Shown here one piece after another: positions 37,075 through 47,699 of a stretch of DNA of 64,000 nt (within the stretch, counting starts at the first letter, position 1; the number at the start of each line of letters is the position of its first letter). Below the pieces are notes generated by a model. That model did no database searches and was not told where the DNA came from. It was given only the letters and a program-made list of their open reading frames with translations. Origin of the DNA: Erodium maritimum (lineage: Eukaryota > Streptophyta > Magnoliopsida > Geraniales > Geraniaceae); the NCBI GenBank assembly GCA_963921825.1, contig OY997594.1, forward strand, positions 32,718,956-32,782,955, written 5' to 3'. The translations under genes and the position numbers were made by a program.

Positions 37075-40000
37075 TGTAAAGACCGAGAAAAATTTAACGT
37101 TTAAATTATTAAATTATAGCGTCGAGGTTGGGAACGAGTTTGAAGTGTCAAAAAAAAAATTGTTGGGCTGGTTCGTCCTTTGGGCCTGGCCCAACCTGCT
37201 GGCCCAAAGCCTGGGTATAAATACCCACATTTAGGGTTTAAACCCTAAATGTTTAGCTCCTCTCTCCCGCAGCCGACCCTCCCTCACTCCTCCTTCGTCT
37301 TCTTCGAAACCTCCTCCCCTGACCACGCCGCCCTCTCCGGATCGTCGCCCCCTCTCACCTCTCGTCTCCGGTCGAACCCTCGCCGGCGCTCCGAGCTATC
37401 TCCCCCTCACCGTTCGTCTGCAACCCCGACCACCTCCACCGCACCTCTTCTCCTTCGTTTTCAACTCCGGCCACCACAACCTCACCGAACCCCCTCATCC
37501 TCCGTCCAGCCACCGCGTCACCAGATCCGAGCCCCCTCCTCCTTCTCCGTCCAACCACCGTCTTCCGCACCAGCCGCCGCCCGAGACCACCGCCGCCGTC
37601 TCCTCCGAGTCTCTCCGACCTCCCTTCTGTCTCCTTGCGGGTTCATTTCCGGCGAAACCCTCGCCGTCATGCGCTGTTCCGGAAGCAAGCGCGCCGGCAA
37701 CGCCCCGTCGCCGGAGAGTTCGGCAGAGCCCGGGACGTCGTGATTCCGGCGAAACCCTGGCCGTACGGGCCAGATTTGAGGCGAGGAAGGTCCCCGCCGT
37801 GCACTGCCGTGCACCGCCCAGCCGTCCTTCCCTCCACGTGAGGTTCATGCCTGGGGGTTTAGTCGCCGGCGACGTCTTCGCCGGCGGCCGGTTTAATTTC
37901 TGTATCGTTCGTCTTTTTAGTTTCTGTGTTTTGTCTCGATGGTTCTGGGTTTTTGTTGAAAACGACAAGTTGTAATGTAAATTTCAGTGAAAGAAGTAAA
38001 ACGAGATTTGAATTAAAAATTCGATGTTTGTAATTCGGACGAAAAAAATGGTTATCGATCTGGACTGATTTGCAACAGAAAACCTTTGGATCGGATTTTG
38101 GTTGGATCAAAATCAAGGGTTTTAAATCGAAAAGAAATTGGTTTAGAAGCAACCCGAAACGAAGGTTTAATCTATCTTTTCAAAGGAAAAGGGGTTTAAA
38201 AATGAGGATCAACTTTGGAAATAAAACGGTTTTAATCAAAAAGGAAAACGAAACCAGAGTCGAGCAAAAGGTTTTCTTGTTAGGATTATTGGATCGAAAC
38301 TGGATTGAGTTGGGAACCTGAACGTTTAAACTAGACGTTAAACGGATTTAAAACGGAAGTTGAGCAGTTGAACGAATCTGGAACTCTAGTTAACATGGAC
38401 TACTATTTGGGTTTAAAAGGAACAAAAGGGGACCGCTGAATCGGACCTCGGGATTCGTGCATTGGGACCGTGCCTCGCATGCACTGGTTTCGGTGCTCGG
38501 GTACCCAAACCCGATTCGCCGTGACCCCGCTTTTAGCCCGCTCGAGTTTAAAAGACAAATGTCGGATTTAAACTGGACAAACCGTAATCTTTAACTTAAC
38601 GGTGGAACCAGGTTTAATTTATGGCTTTCGTGTTATCTTTAGCGTCCGGCTTCGATCGAAGTGAAGCCCGGAGGTAGCGAGCCAGAACGTCAGCAGTTAG
38701 GAAGCGTAGCGGGTGCTCTTCGGTTGAGGTAAGGAAAAGTAGCTGGATCTCGGCCCTGACTAGGGAAAGTTAACAGTAGAAATGCATGTGACACTGGGTG
38801 TCGTGGGTTGAGTAGGTTAGCGAATATTAGAATTGCATGATACGTGATCGTAGTAATTATTAGAATTGTATGATACGGGATTGTAGCGTTTATGAGAAAA
38901 GCATGTGACACTTAGTAGTGTCGTAGGAGCAGAGAACTTAGCGTTAATTGATGTACTGGAGGCATATGACCATGCCCGGAGATTGTTCGTGAACTTGTTG
39001 ATATTAGGAGTACTGGAGGCATATGACCATGCCCGGAGGTTGTTTGTGAAACTAGCAATCTTAGGACTGTTGGAGGCATAGTTTATGCCGGAGGTTGTTG
39101 TGCGTTATTTGTTGTTGAGTTTTGGGTGGCCTTGAGAGCCCGTGTTAATTATTGTTGAGTTTGGGTGGCCTTGAGAGCCCGTGTTAATTATTGTTGAGTT
39201 TGGGTGGCCTTGAGTGCCCGTGTTAATTGTTGTTGAGTTTGGGTGGCCTTGAGAGCCCGTGTTGGTCATTGTCGAGTTTGGGTGGCCTTGAGAGCCGTGT
39301 TGGTTATTGTTGAGTTTTGGGTGGCCTTGAGAGCCCGTGTTACTATTGCTGAGTCTTGGGTGGCCATGAGAGCCCGTATTGTCTTTTTGGTGTCTTGGGA
39401 GGCCGTGAGTGCCTGTGGGGCTGTTGAGTCCGAGGTTTACTGTTGAGGTGTCTTGAGTGGCCTTGAGTGCCTGTTTGTTGAACTTGCTTGTGTTTGTGGT
39501 TGTGTTTGCCCGAACCGACTGTGTGTCGGGGAGTGGTGTGGATTTTGGCAGGTTACGAGCATTCTTCGGCTGGCCTGACCAAACTCGAGCCTCGACAGGT
39601 TCTAAGCATTCTTCGGCTAGCCTGTTCCGTGTCCAGATCCCGAAAGGTTATGAGCATTCTTCGGCTAGCCTGATCCGTGACCGAGTCCGGCAGGTTACGA
39701 GCATTCTTCGACTGGCCTGATCCGTGTACGAGGCTCGGCAGGTTCTGAGCATTCTTCGGCTAGCCTAATCCGGGTTTGTGTCTTTGGGGAAGGTCATTGT
39801 TGGTGGTGTCGGTTCTATTTTTACGAGTTTGAGGTTGAGTCTGGTGAGGGAGGTTACTGAGCAGCTGGTTTGCGATCCTTTGTGATCTTGTTTGGTGTGC
39901 GATCCTTTGTGATCTTGTTTGGTGTGCGATCCTTTGTGATCTTGTTTGGTGTTGCGTAGTTTCTTTCGAGTCCTTGGGAGAGGTCGTGATCGTTGTGTCG

Positions 40001-40458
40001 GGTCTACTTTACGTGTCAAGGTGTTGAGTTGGTCATGGAAGGTAACGGGTTGTGTGTCAGTTAAGTTACTTGAGTTTGGGGATGGTATTCCCAGTGTTGG
40101 GTTTAGTTTTGGTGTTACCGGCATTGTCTGCTAATTATGTCGTAGTCAGTCTGTTATCTGTGGTGGTGAGCGAACGCTCACCCCTAGCTGCTTTTCCTAC
40201 AGGTACTGTTCGTGGGACGGACTAGGTGAGCTCTCGAAGCTTGTGGAGCTAGGAGCGGAGTCCGGGTTTTGTCTTTTGAGTCTAGTGACGGATACCTAGT
40301 ACTTTTGTCCACGTGTTGGGACGTATTTTAAGCTGTAAATATTATTTTGTTGAACTAAGCTGGTATTGTAAAGTGTTTTAATGGAAATGGTTTCAAAGTG
40401 TTTTCTTATTTTAAACGTTCGCGTCCCGAGTTCGGTTTACTGAAATTGGGGCGTGACA
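37075..40458 (+). mobile_element. Solo LTR (family A, copy 4)
   Basis: It runs from TGTAAAGACCGAGAAAAA to TTGGGGCGTGACA and is flanked by a perfect 5-bp duplication CTTGT (37070-37074 and 40459-40463). A TATA box TATAAATA lies at 37216-37223, followed by a CT-rich leader, so transcription probably starts near 37245. A weaker donor CCAC|GTGAGG is at 37838 and the acceptor TTTTCCTACAG ends at 40202. The inverted repeat GTGAGCGAACGCTCAC is at 40166-40181. The 164-residue frame at 37249-37743 lies in the Pro/Ser-rich leader and has no known domain. Arrays occupy 39110-39470 and 39568-39770. Confidence 0.88.
39110..39770 (+). repeat. Two tandem arrays in solo LTR copy 4
   Basis: From 39110 to 39470 units of about 40-50 bp carry GGGTGGCCTTGAGAGCCC. 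From 39568 to 39770 about five 47-bp units carry TTCGGCTAGCCTG. Three copies of a 28-bp unit GCGATCCTTTGTGATCTTG follow at about 39870-39955. Confidence 0.85.
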
Positions 40459-41789
40459 CTTGTCAATTGTATTATACCAGTTATATGTCATCATAACAAC
40501 CGCTGTTGATTAGTAGGAGGTTTGTAAAAGAAGCATGGTCATGCGTGTGATTAGTCACCTACATTCCCCATTAAGAATCAAGAGAACATGTTGAGACTGA
40601 ATTAGAAAGGATGATGCTTTTCTGCCTTTGTTCATTCGTGACACTCACCAAATGACAAAAGGATAAAACTACTTATGATAACAGGATTTGACGAAGTATC
40701 GATCATTAGTTCTATGACTTAGGAAACCATGGGTCTTGCTAGAAGTTACCCGTGACTCGTGGGTGAAACATCTCATTTCATTTCACTACCAATATGCATA
40801 GAATCCTAAAGGGTCACAGACAATAGAGAAAGACCACAACGAAGTGAACAAAATGGTTTCGATTAAATATAATGATATAGAATTATATTTGATATAGTAA
40901 ACGCTTCACTTATATTTAATACAAACTCTCGCCAAGGAAAAAAATATTTTTATTTAATTATTATAAAGTATAGTAATTAAATAAAAAGATGAAATATATC
41001 AAAATAAAAGGGTTTGGCCAAACACCCTTATAGCCTAAGAGGGGTATTTGGCCAGCCCAATTAAATTGATTTATTTTTCAGTAGTTGATTGGAAGTGATC
41101 TTCATTGAGGTAATCTCCGTAAATTATCGCATAGATTAGGAATTACATGAACGTGTGATCTAGGTTAAATGGATTATAACCAACAAAAGTATTTGAAAAA
41201 AAATATTCCGTCGTGTTAAAGTAACACACACTATAATCTAACAGGGTAGAGGTCACGCACCTCCGACTTCGTGTTTCCGTCCTCCTCGTCCACGGCAGAC
41301 AACGACAGCCCACGGATCGGAGATCGTCTCTACAACCTCCTCCAGCATATCTAAATTTGGAGTGACGATGACGTTAGAGATGAAGCGTCGCGCATGAAAG
41401 ATCGCGCCTCCAACCTCGCACCTCAACAGACTACCTCGTCGCGTCTTTTGTGGAGATATTTCTCAAACGGCAGCGAGCTCAACCTTTGTTCTACCGGAGC
41501 TTCTTGTCCTTACCGTGTGTCTGGGTTTGTTGGGTTAGGGGTTGAATCTGATTTTTTTTGTTTGATTGATTTCGAACGAGATTGGAGTTCTCTATCTCAT
41601 CTATGGCAAAACCACAATCCATCAAAGCTTTTTCCCACAACGATTTCATATTTGTCAACATCGATGAAAGCTTCTAATTGAGATATATTTTGTTGTTTTC
41701 AGTTTAGTCGTCAATTCTGATTTTGTTTTAAAAACCCTATATCTTTGTTACAATAATATGAGGAAGATATCATATACGTCGTATGATTG
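40459..41789. other. Right part of the copia-type LTR, then an unassigned stretch
   Basis: 40464-41243 is the end of the split copia-type solo LTR. From 41249 to 41789 there is a CT-rich then AT-rich stretch with one 95-residue frame (41394-41681) that has no recognisable domain or splice context. No gene is called. Confidence 0.5.
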
Positions 41790-43257
41790 TGATAACATCC
41801 TTATTCGCGATCGCGTTATAGGGCCGAATACGTTGATGTGATGGAGGATGAATTGAGCTTGTTTAGAGAGAGCTCTGAACTCGTTGATACGAGCTCGTTA
41901 AGAGAGAACTCGAAAACCTTGGTAGAGAAGTAACGTAGTCAATTTAATTCTCAATTTCTTTATTTCATTCTTCTCTGTTGGTATATATAGCCAAGAAGGT
42001 TTCTTAATCCCCAAATCTTACAACAACCCTAATTGGTAAACTACCCAACTTTCCAAATCCTAATACAACTTGTACTCAAAGACATTAATTAAAAGGAAAT
42101 CAACTAATACCCTAAAGCCCTTACATGGCTATTGTACATGGGTTTTTTCTTCCTGTTACGCCACTTTGTTACGAACCGTAAGACTCGTAACATTACTCCC
42201 CCCTTGCACACGGCGCTTGACCTCAAGCGCATACGATGAATAAGCCTCTCTTTTCATATTACCTTCCAAAGTGCAATATCCCCAAATTTTATTCCATTAA
42301 GAAGCGTAATTGGTTGCACAAGATGGAGAACTATGCTTGTAACGGAAGAACCTTGATTCAAAATTACTGCAACAGTCTTGGGTAAGACATCAGACGAATA
42401 TACTGAAGGAGCTTGGCTCTATCCATGGTCGGTGGCTTGCAAATTGTTAGAAGTCACATTAGTAACCTCTTCTGATATTCCAAAGCGCCTTGGTCTCTTT
42501 AGGGCATGCTCAGAATCTGCAGACTGATATTCCAGTGCCGTGTTTTTAATAAGAGGCTTATGATCATGTGTCAAAAAAGATGTCATGTCCTCCTGATAAG
42601 GTGCTGGAGGCGAGTAAGAAGGCATACAAGACAGGGAATCTATCTGGACACACAAGTCTCCTGAAGAACTGTCCACCTGACGGGGAGCCAAAGGCGTGCC
42701 AAAAAGCTTACCGGACAAGGAAGCTATCCAGGCAGCCAAGTCACAAATTTGGGCTTCCGTTTTGTCTTGATCAACAACATATGCTATCAAAAATTCATCG
42801 AACCTTTGCTCCAATGACTTCGGTGGCTCCATAACGCTCGACTCTGATACCACTTGATAAGGTCCTGATTCGGGATCGCGTTATAGGGCCGAATACGCTG
42901 TTGTAATGGCGAATGAATTGAGCTCGTTTAGAGAGAGCTTTGACCTTGCTGATACGAGCTCGTTAAGAAAGAACTCGAAAACCTCGGTAGAGAACTAAAG
43001 TAGTTAATTTAATTCTAAATTCCTGTATTTCATTCTTCTCTCTTGGTATATATAGCCAAGGAGGTTTCTTAATTCCCAAGTCCTACTACAACCCTAATTG
43101 GTAAACTACCCAACTTTCCAAATTCTAATACAACTTGCACTCAAAGATATTAATTAAAAGGAAACCAACTAATACCCAAAAACCCTTACACAACTATTGT
43201 ATATGGGCTTTTTCTTCCTGGTACGCTACTTTGTTACGGACTGTAAGACTCGTAACA
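41790..43257 (-). mobile_element. Miniature LTR retrotransposon (TRIM-like) with its own small ORF
   Basis: Two direct repeats of 403 bp (41790-42192 and 42855-43257) are clearly homologous, with TG/CA ends. On the minus strand the LTR starts TGTTACGAGTCTTACG and ends CTTATCA. The interior is only 662 bp. Two bases after the right LTR, on the minus strand, is a primer-binding site TGGTATCAGAGT (from 42852) matching initiator tRNA-Met, and a purine tract AAGGGGGGAGTAA lies just before the left LTR. The flanks GATTG (41785-41789) and GATCG (43258-43262) share four of five bases. It encodes no polymerase and must be moved by enzymes supplied in trans. Confidence 0.92.
42419..42853 (-). CDS. Small ORF inside the miniature LTR element
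   Basis: A 144-residue frame begins at once after the primer-binding site and fills most of the 662-bp interior. It starts with a charged, heptad-like stretch (SLEQRFDEFLIAYV then DKTEAQICDLAAWI) of the kind seen at the start of plant LTR-element gag proteins, then becomes Ser/Pro-rich with an HALKRPRRFG basic patch. No CCHC knuckle or enzyme motif is seen. It may be a truncated gag or a protein captured by the element. Whether it is expressed is unknown. The first Met in frame is taken as the start. Confidence 0.5.
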   Translation of the reverse strand: MVSESSVMEPPKSLEQRFDEFLIAYVVDQDKTEAQICDLAAWIASLSGKLFGTPLAPRQVDSSSGDLCVQIDSLSCMPSYSPPAPYQEDMTSFLTHDHKPLIKNTALEYQSADSEHALKRPRRFGISEEVTNVTSNNLQATDHG

Positions 43258-43262
43258 GATCG

Positions 43263-43640
43263 GTTATATGTTTTGTCTAGAACGCTCTGCTCATGGCGGA
43301 CCAAACAACGTATGGTTGACCGTTTGACTTGCACGACGTGTATGGGTTCATGTACTGTATTTTCTAGCTGAAATTTTTTCACGGAAATCATAGATATCTG
43401 AATTCCATTCGATTTGATATCTTATGGGTTCAAAGTAGAGCTTGTATGAAAAAATTATGTCATTTGGAAAATCGATCAAATTCTAATACTTTTTAAATCG
43501 ATTTTTATTTTTTTCATATATTTAATCATTATCAGTGGCATATTCTAAAACAAAATTTTGAATCTACCTCTAACAGACCCTTAGACCTCTCAGGTTCTAC
43601 ATTAATTTGCTATAATCCGATTTTCCTTATACTAGTTGAT
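43263..43640. other. Intergenic stretch, nothing recognised
   Basis: Unassigned sequence between the miniature LTR element and the retroposon tail that begins at about 43645. No ORF of interest. Confidence 0.45.
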
Positions 43641-43644
43641 CTTC

Positions 43645-43800
43645 TTCTTTTTTTGAGTAAAAATGATGAAGCTGTTTCATTCCTTTCAAAGAGAGCTAGT
43701 ACACGGTTGAAGGCCCTGACGGATCAAACAACTGACTCTTGGACAATATAAACGTCTAGGACGTTCTGACAAGGTGCCACGAAGGCTAAATAAGACATAA
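43645..43800 (-). mobile_element. 3' tail of a family D retroposon
   Basis: On the minus strand it reads GAATGAAACAGCTTCATC, then ATTTTTACTC and AAAAAAAG, closely matching the tail of the copy at 31762. The body upstream (higher coordinates) runs directly into the thaumatin-like fragment. The boundary is approximate. Confidence 0.65.
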
Positions 43801-44095
43801 ACGGGATGCCACATCTTCACGGTGGTGTCGAGCTTGCCTTCCCCTCCCCACCGCCGTCACGCTCAGCTCCTTAGGGCACACGGCGTTGAGGTCGATCAAG
43901 CACCCAATGGGGTTGCACCCTCCGGCGACGCCCCCACGCGTGACGACCAACATCAGGAGGTTGTAGCCGTCGACGAGGCTCACGTTGTAGAAGTCCAAGT
44001 TCTGGTCGCCGTTGAGGGTGAACTCTGCGAGCGTGTCGGGAGGGGCGGCGCCTCCGACGAGCCTGTGAAGTTAACGTCGAAGCCTGGCCAGTGAG
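43800..44095 (-). pseudogene. Thaumatin-like protein gene fragment
   Basis: The minus strand encodes DFYNVSLVDGYNL, then MLVVTRGG, GCNPIGCLIDLNAVCPKELSV, a clear match to the core of thaumatin-like (PR-5) proteins. The same frame extends upstream through DTLAEFTLNG and GGAAPP. The frame degrades after ELSVTAVG, the usual cysteine-rich continuation is absent, and no start, signal peptide or full domain is present. It is therefore a fragment, probably carried here by a transposable element. It abuts a family D retroposon tail. Confidence 0.85.
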
Positions 44096-44099
44096 CTCG

Positions 44100-45085
44100 T
44101 GGGGCGTGGAATTCTATAGATTTGTTCTCTTCTCCTCATCTACATCAAGTTCCTATTATGAATTTTTTGTTGTATTCCCAATCTGCAGATTATTTACAAA
44201 GGAATTAGGGTTTGAATTATTTTGTTGGAGTTTGTAAATGAATGGGGAAGAAGATGAATCTGTAAATTAATTTATATTTCCTTAGGTTACTTTTGTTTGA
44301 TGTTCTTGTGAATTTTATAAGGATTATAGTTGTTGTCTCGGGTTGGATCTGAATCTTTTGAGTTGATTTGTGTGTGGTGAATGATAGATGAGGGAGGAGG
44401 CAAGTTGAAATTTCTGAAAAATGAAGGGTGAGATTATGGTTGGGTTTCTTTTTTTGGAAAAATTATTATTAATACCAAAATAAAACATTTGTAAAAAAAA
44501 TAATGATTTGATAAAAATAATGAATTCAAAATAAAAGAATTAAAAACTGATTTTTTTTAAAAATAAAATCTGAATTTTTTAAAATAAAAAGAAAATTTGA
44601 AATTAAAAATTAGGTTTTAAAAAATAATTCAAATAAAATAATATCAAGGAATAAATATTAGAAAATATAATTAATTAATTTTTTTTAAAATATATACCTT
44701 AAAATTTTAAATTTTAACATAAAAAAAAGGTTTTTAAAAATTAAATTCTGATTTTTAAAAATAAAATATTAATTTTTAAAATAAAATATTAATTTTTTTA
44801 AATAAATTCTAATTTTTGTTAAATAAAAAAACTGAATTTTATAAAATAAATAAATGAAAATAATTTTTGAAAATTAATGGCATGAGTTTGAAAATTTGAC
44901 TGTTAGTGAGGGGTATAATGGATTTTTTAGATGTTTGGATGGAAAAATGGATGGAAAATAGATTGAAACTAACGGTAGGTAGTAAAGTGACACAAAATGA
45001 CATTCTAGGGTATTGAGGTGCCACAAATGAAAGTTAGGGTATTGAGGTGATCAAAACCCAATAGTTCCCGGTGAAAATTGCCCTT
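44100..45085. other. AT-rich stretch ending in a possible Mutator-like terminus
   Basis: 44440-44880 is extremely AT-rich with runs of short A/T blocks. At about 44870-45085 the sequence (GGCATGAGTTTGAAAATTTGAC, then AGGGTATTGAGGTG repeated twice) has the same look as the arm of the Mutator-like element at 25576, ending near GGTGAAAATTGCCC. No matching left arm was found in the window, so the element, if real, is incomplete or has diverged. Confidence 0.4.
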
Positions 45086-45229
45086 AATTCTATAATTTGT
45101 TTGAGATTCTATTATTTGGAATGCTCTTGCGATAAAGCCATGCGATTTTGTTTTCTTTGAGAGATTTTCATCTTCTTGTCTTTTATCTCAAAGGCTTAAA
45201 TCAATAATATGTCTTTTGTTGATAACAAA

Positions 45230-46830
45230 AACACAAGTCGATTTAGCCCAATTAAATATCTCTTTCGTAAAAATTCTCTCTCGCTTTGTCGAGGGTCCTC
45301 CCAAGGAAACCTAACCCTAGCCTTATGGTGCAAGTCTCCCCTATTCCAGCCCTCATCGTTGTCAAGCCGTCGGAGTCAGTCGATCTTGTCCCATCATCGC
45401 CTGCAGCCATACAAGGCTTGGGATTTGTCCCCTCACCACTGTCACGCCCTTCATCCGAGGTCCTCTCACCTCTGAAGGAGCGTCGCCGCAGAAATCCTAA
45501 ATCCACAAAGATTTCTGCAACACCGTCCGCGGATGCTCCTATTCCTTCGGCGACTCTCTCGACCTTGTCTCCCTTGCTGCTACCTTCGACGACCTTGCCT
45601 CCTAGTTCGCCGCTGAAGCCCACCCCGCCACAATCTCTGGCCATAGTGGAAGTCATGGCCGGGATCTCTTCCCCGATGCCCGAAGGACGTTGGGGCAACC
45701 CTGTCAAACAAAAACCTATGGTGGCCAAACCCTTGGGTGTGGGGGTCCTCCTGGCCGTCAAGACACCAGAAGCCCGACAGACTCAATCGTCTGCGGTGGG
45801 GAAGTCAATGGCACCATGGGATGGATCACAACCATCGGTAACCGTGACTCAGCAGTTTCCATCCAAACCTGCAGGATCTCCATTGGTGGTTGTGGTGTCG
45901 TGCGCAGCAAGCAATCCCTCTCTAGGGTTTGTTGATGTTTTGGTTGGGCCGGTCCAATCTCTCTCAATTGGTGGGCCTCCTCAAGGGCCTCTGTCCGGAC
46001 CTTCTCGGCCTAACCACCTCCCTCCGGCCCACGTAGAGCCTGATCTCTTGTCACCATTCACCCGGGACCCCAAGTGTGGGAAGTATCTGATGACCGACCT
46101 ACTTAACTGGCACTAGATCATATTGTATCAGATCGTCTTGCTTGAGCAACCCTCGCCATCTCTGAAGCCGGCGCGTCCATGTCCCTGGCCTCCACCGACT
46201 CAACTTCCTCGACCCCTTTCTCAATTCTGGATCAAGCTAATGGAGTGGGTCTTTTTTATTTTCACTAATTTCGTTTTTGCAGGGTCACAAACTAGGGCGC
46301 AGAGGATCAGGGACTGGTCCTGTGAGGGGTCCCTAGACGATACTTTGCCTCCCACCATCACCATTACTGTTGAGGTCTCTGATCTCCGGTGCCCCTTCCC
46401 CCTCCCCGTTTTCTTTCCTTGCCCATGGGACGTCAAAATACCGTCTATGACGGTTCTGGTATTCCAAGACCAATCGAGTGGGTCCCTGAAACTGATGATA
46501 GCAGGTTCGGTCGCACTTTGTAGAGTATGCAGTGTTTAGGCAATACCCTGAGCAGCCGTAGTCAGTTTCGTCATAGTTTAGAAGTGGATGATAGCAGGTT
46601 CGGTCATAGTCTACTGTGCATGCAGCGTTTAGACAAGACATTGAGCAATCGTAGTCCACTTCGACTAGTTTTCAATACCGTCAGCGACAGTTATAATGTG
46701 AAACGAACTGCGACATTATTGTGTGTTTTATCTGTTCTTCGTGGTCAGGGATTTATTCCTGATGCACTCAGATGTATTTGACTTTAAATTAATGAATTGC
46801 ACATTTCGCTCAAAAATATATATATCTCTT
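45230..46830 (+). mobile_element. Longer retroposon copy (family D) with proline-rich ORF
   Basis: The 276-residue frame 45286-46116 is rich in Pro and Ser with no catalytic domain. It is followed by the PWPPPTQLPRPLSQFW stretch seen in the copies at 14366 and 54623, an acceptor-like CGTTTTTGCAG at about 46280, and the conserved tail (TACCGTCAGCGACAG at about 46676, GTTCTTCGTGGTCAGGG at about 46735). It lies in plus orientation and the others mostly in minus. No reverse transcriptase or LTR is present. The 5' limit is approximate. Confidence 0.7.
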
Positions 46831-47699
46831 TCATACTTGCACCTTTTGTTGTAAAAGCAGTATAAATAATCTGGAACTTGCACAAACAATTGTACATAAC
46901 CAAGAAAGAAGCATATGAAATGAAAATTAACATAGCAACCAACTAATACAATTTATACGAGAATGGTTAAAACCATCCATCCTTTTCTAGTTATTCCTTG
47001 CGTGTGATATTTACTTGACCCCAAAAGTGCCAAAGTCATCTTTAGGTTGATCATCAATCATGACGCATCTTGCAAGATGAGCATCTATCTCACCGGTAAG
47101 TCAATGGCCAAACTTGAAGAACATCACTCTCAATCGTGACTCACCTCATATTTTTATACCCTTCAGCCACCCATCTCATAATTGTCAAACAACTCATCCA
47201 ACCATACAGTCTATAACTTTCTTCTTGGAAAAGAATTGCCAAACCCTTCCTCTCTTTTTCCATTCTGTGATGAACCCACCACATATTTTGTTAGACCACT
47301 TTCTGGTAAAATAGGCCTAACTGGCTTGGTTTTGGTCTTCAAATACAGAGACCTGAAAGGCCAAAACCCAGTAGATATCTTCATTAGTCACAACTACAAA
47401 AACTTTCGATGAACCCACAAACCTAGTAAATGTCATCCTAGCATGGCGTTAACTTAAGCACATGTTTAGGTTCATAAACTTAACACAATGGAGCTAGCTA
47501 TACATACCCACTTTAAAACGTGGCCTTACAAAATACATGCTTCATTTTTTTCTAACCTGAGCAGCAACATTACACATCGTATCAGAAAGATGATACACAG
47601 GCATGGGATTGGGAGGGGACTATGAAATGCAGGAAAGAACAGTGGATGATTCCAAGCCTGGATTCCTGTACAAATCAAATGTTTTTCTAGTTTTGTTTG
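46831..47699. other. Downstream region of the IDD gene
   Basis: No convincing gene. Sequence next to 47700 should include the 3' UTR of the minus-strand IDD gene. Short frames at 47114-47412 have no recognisable content. Confidence 0.5.

Larger units (their letters stand above)
33360..41243 (+). mobile_element. Copia-type solo LTR split by two later solo LTRs
   Basis: The outer ends read TGTTGGGTTTTCATGCC and ATAATCTAACA, a TGTT/AACA pair typical of copia LTRs. The flanks GGGTG (33355-33359) and GGGTA (41244-41248) match at four of five bases. Removing the insertions at 33455-36621 and 37075-40458 and their duplications leaves about 1.32 kb, a normal size for the long LTRs of SIRE-like copia elements, to which the opening text (CCTTAGGACAAACC) is similar. 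No interior or partner LTR is present. The orientation and family are inferred. Confidence 0.65.

Noticed and set aside
37249-37743. 164-residue plus-strand frame
   Set aside because: It is in the Pro/Ser-rich leader just after the TATA box of a family A LTR, and homologous leaders in other copies do not preserve the frame.
44870-45085. Complete Mutator-like element around the thaumatin-like fragment
   Set aside because: The right terminus looks plausible but no matching left arm or 9-bp duplication was found, so it is described only as a possible terminus.
45286-46116. 276-residue frame as a host gene
   Set aside because: It belongs to a repeated retroposon family with copies at several places in the window and has no known domain.
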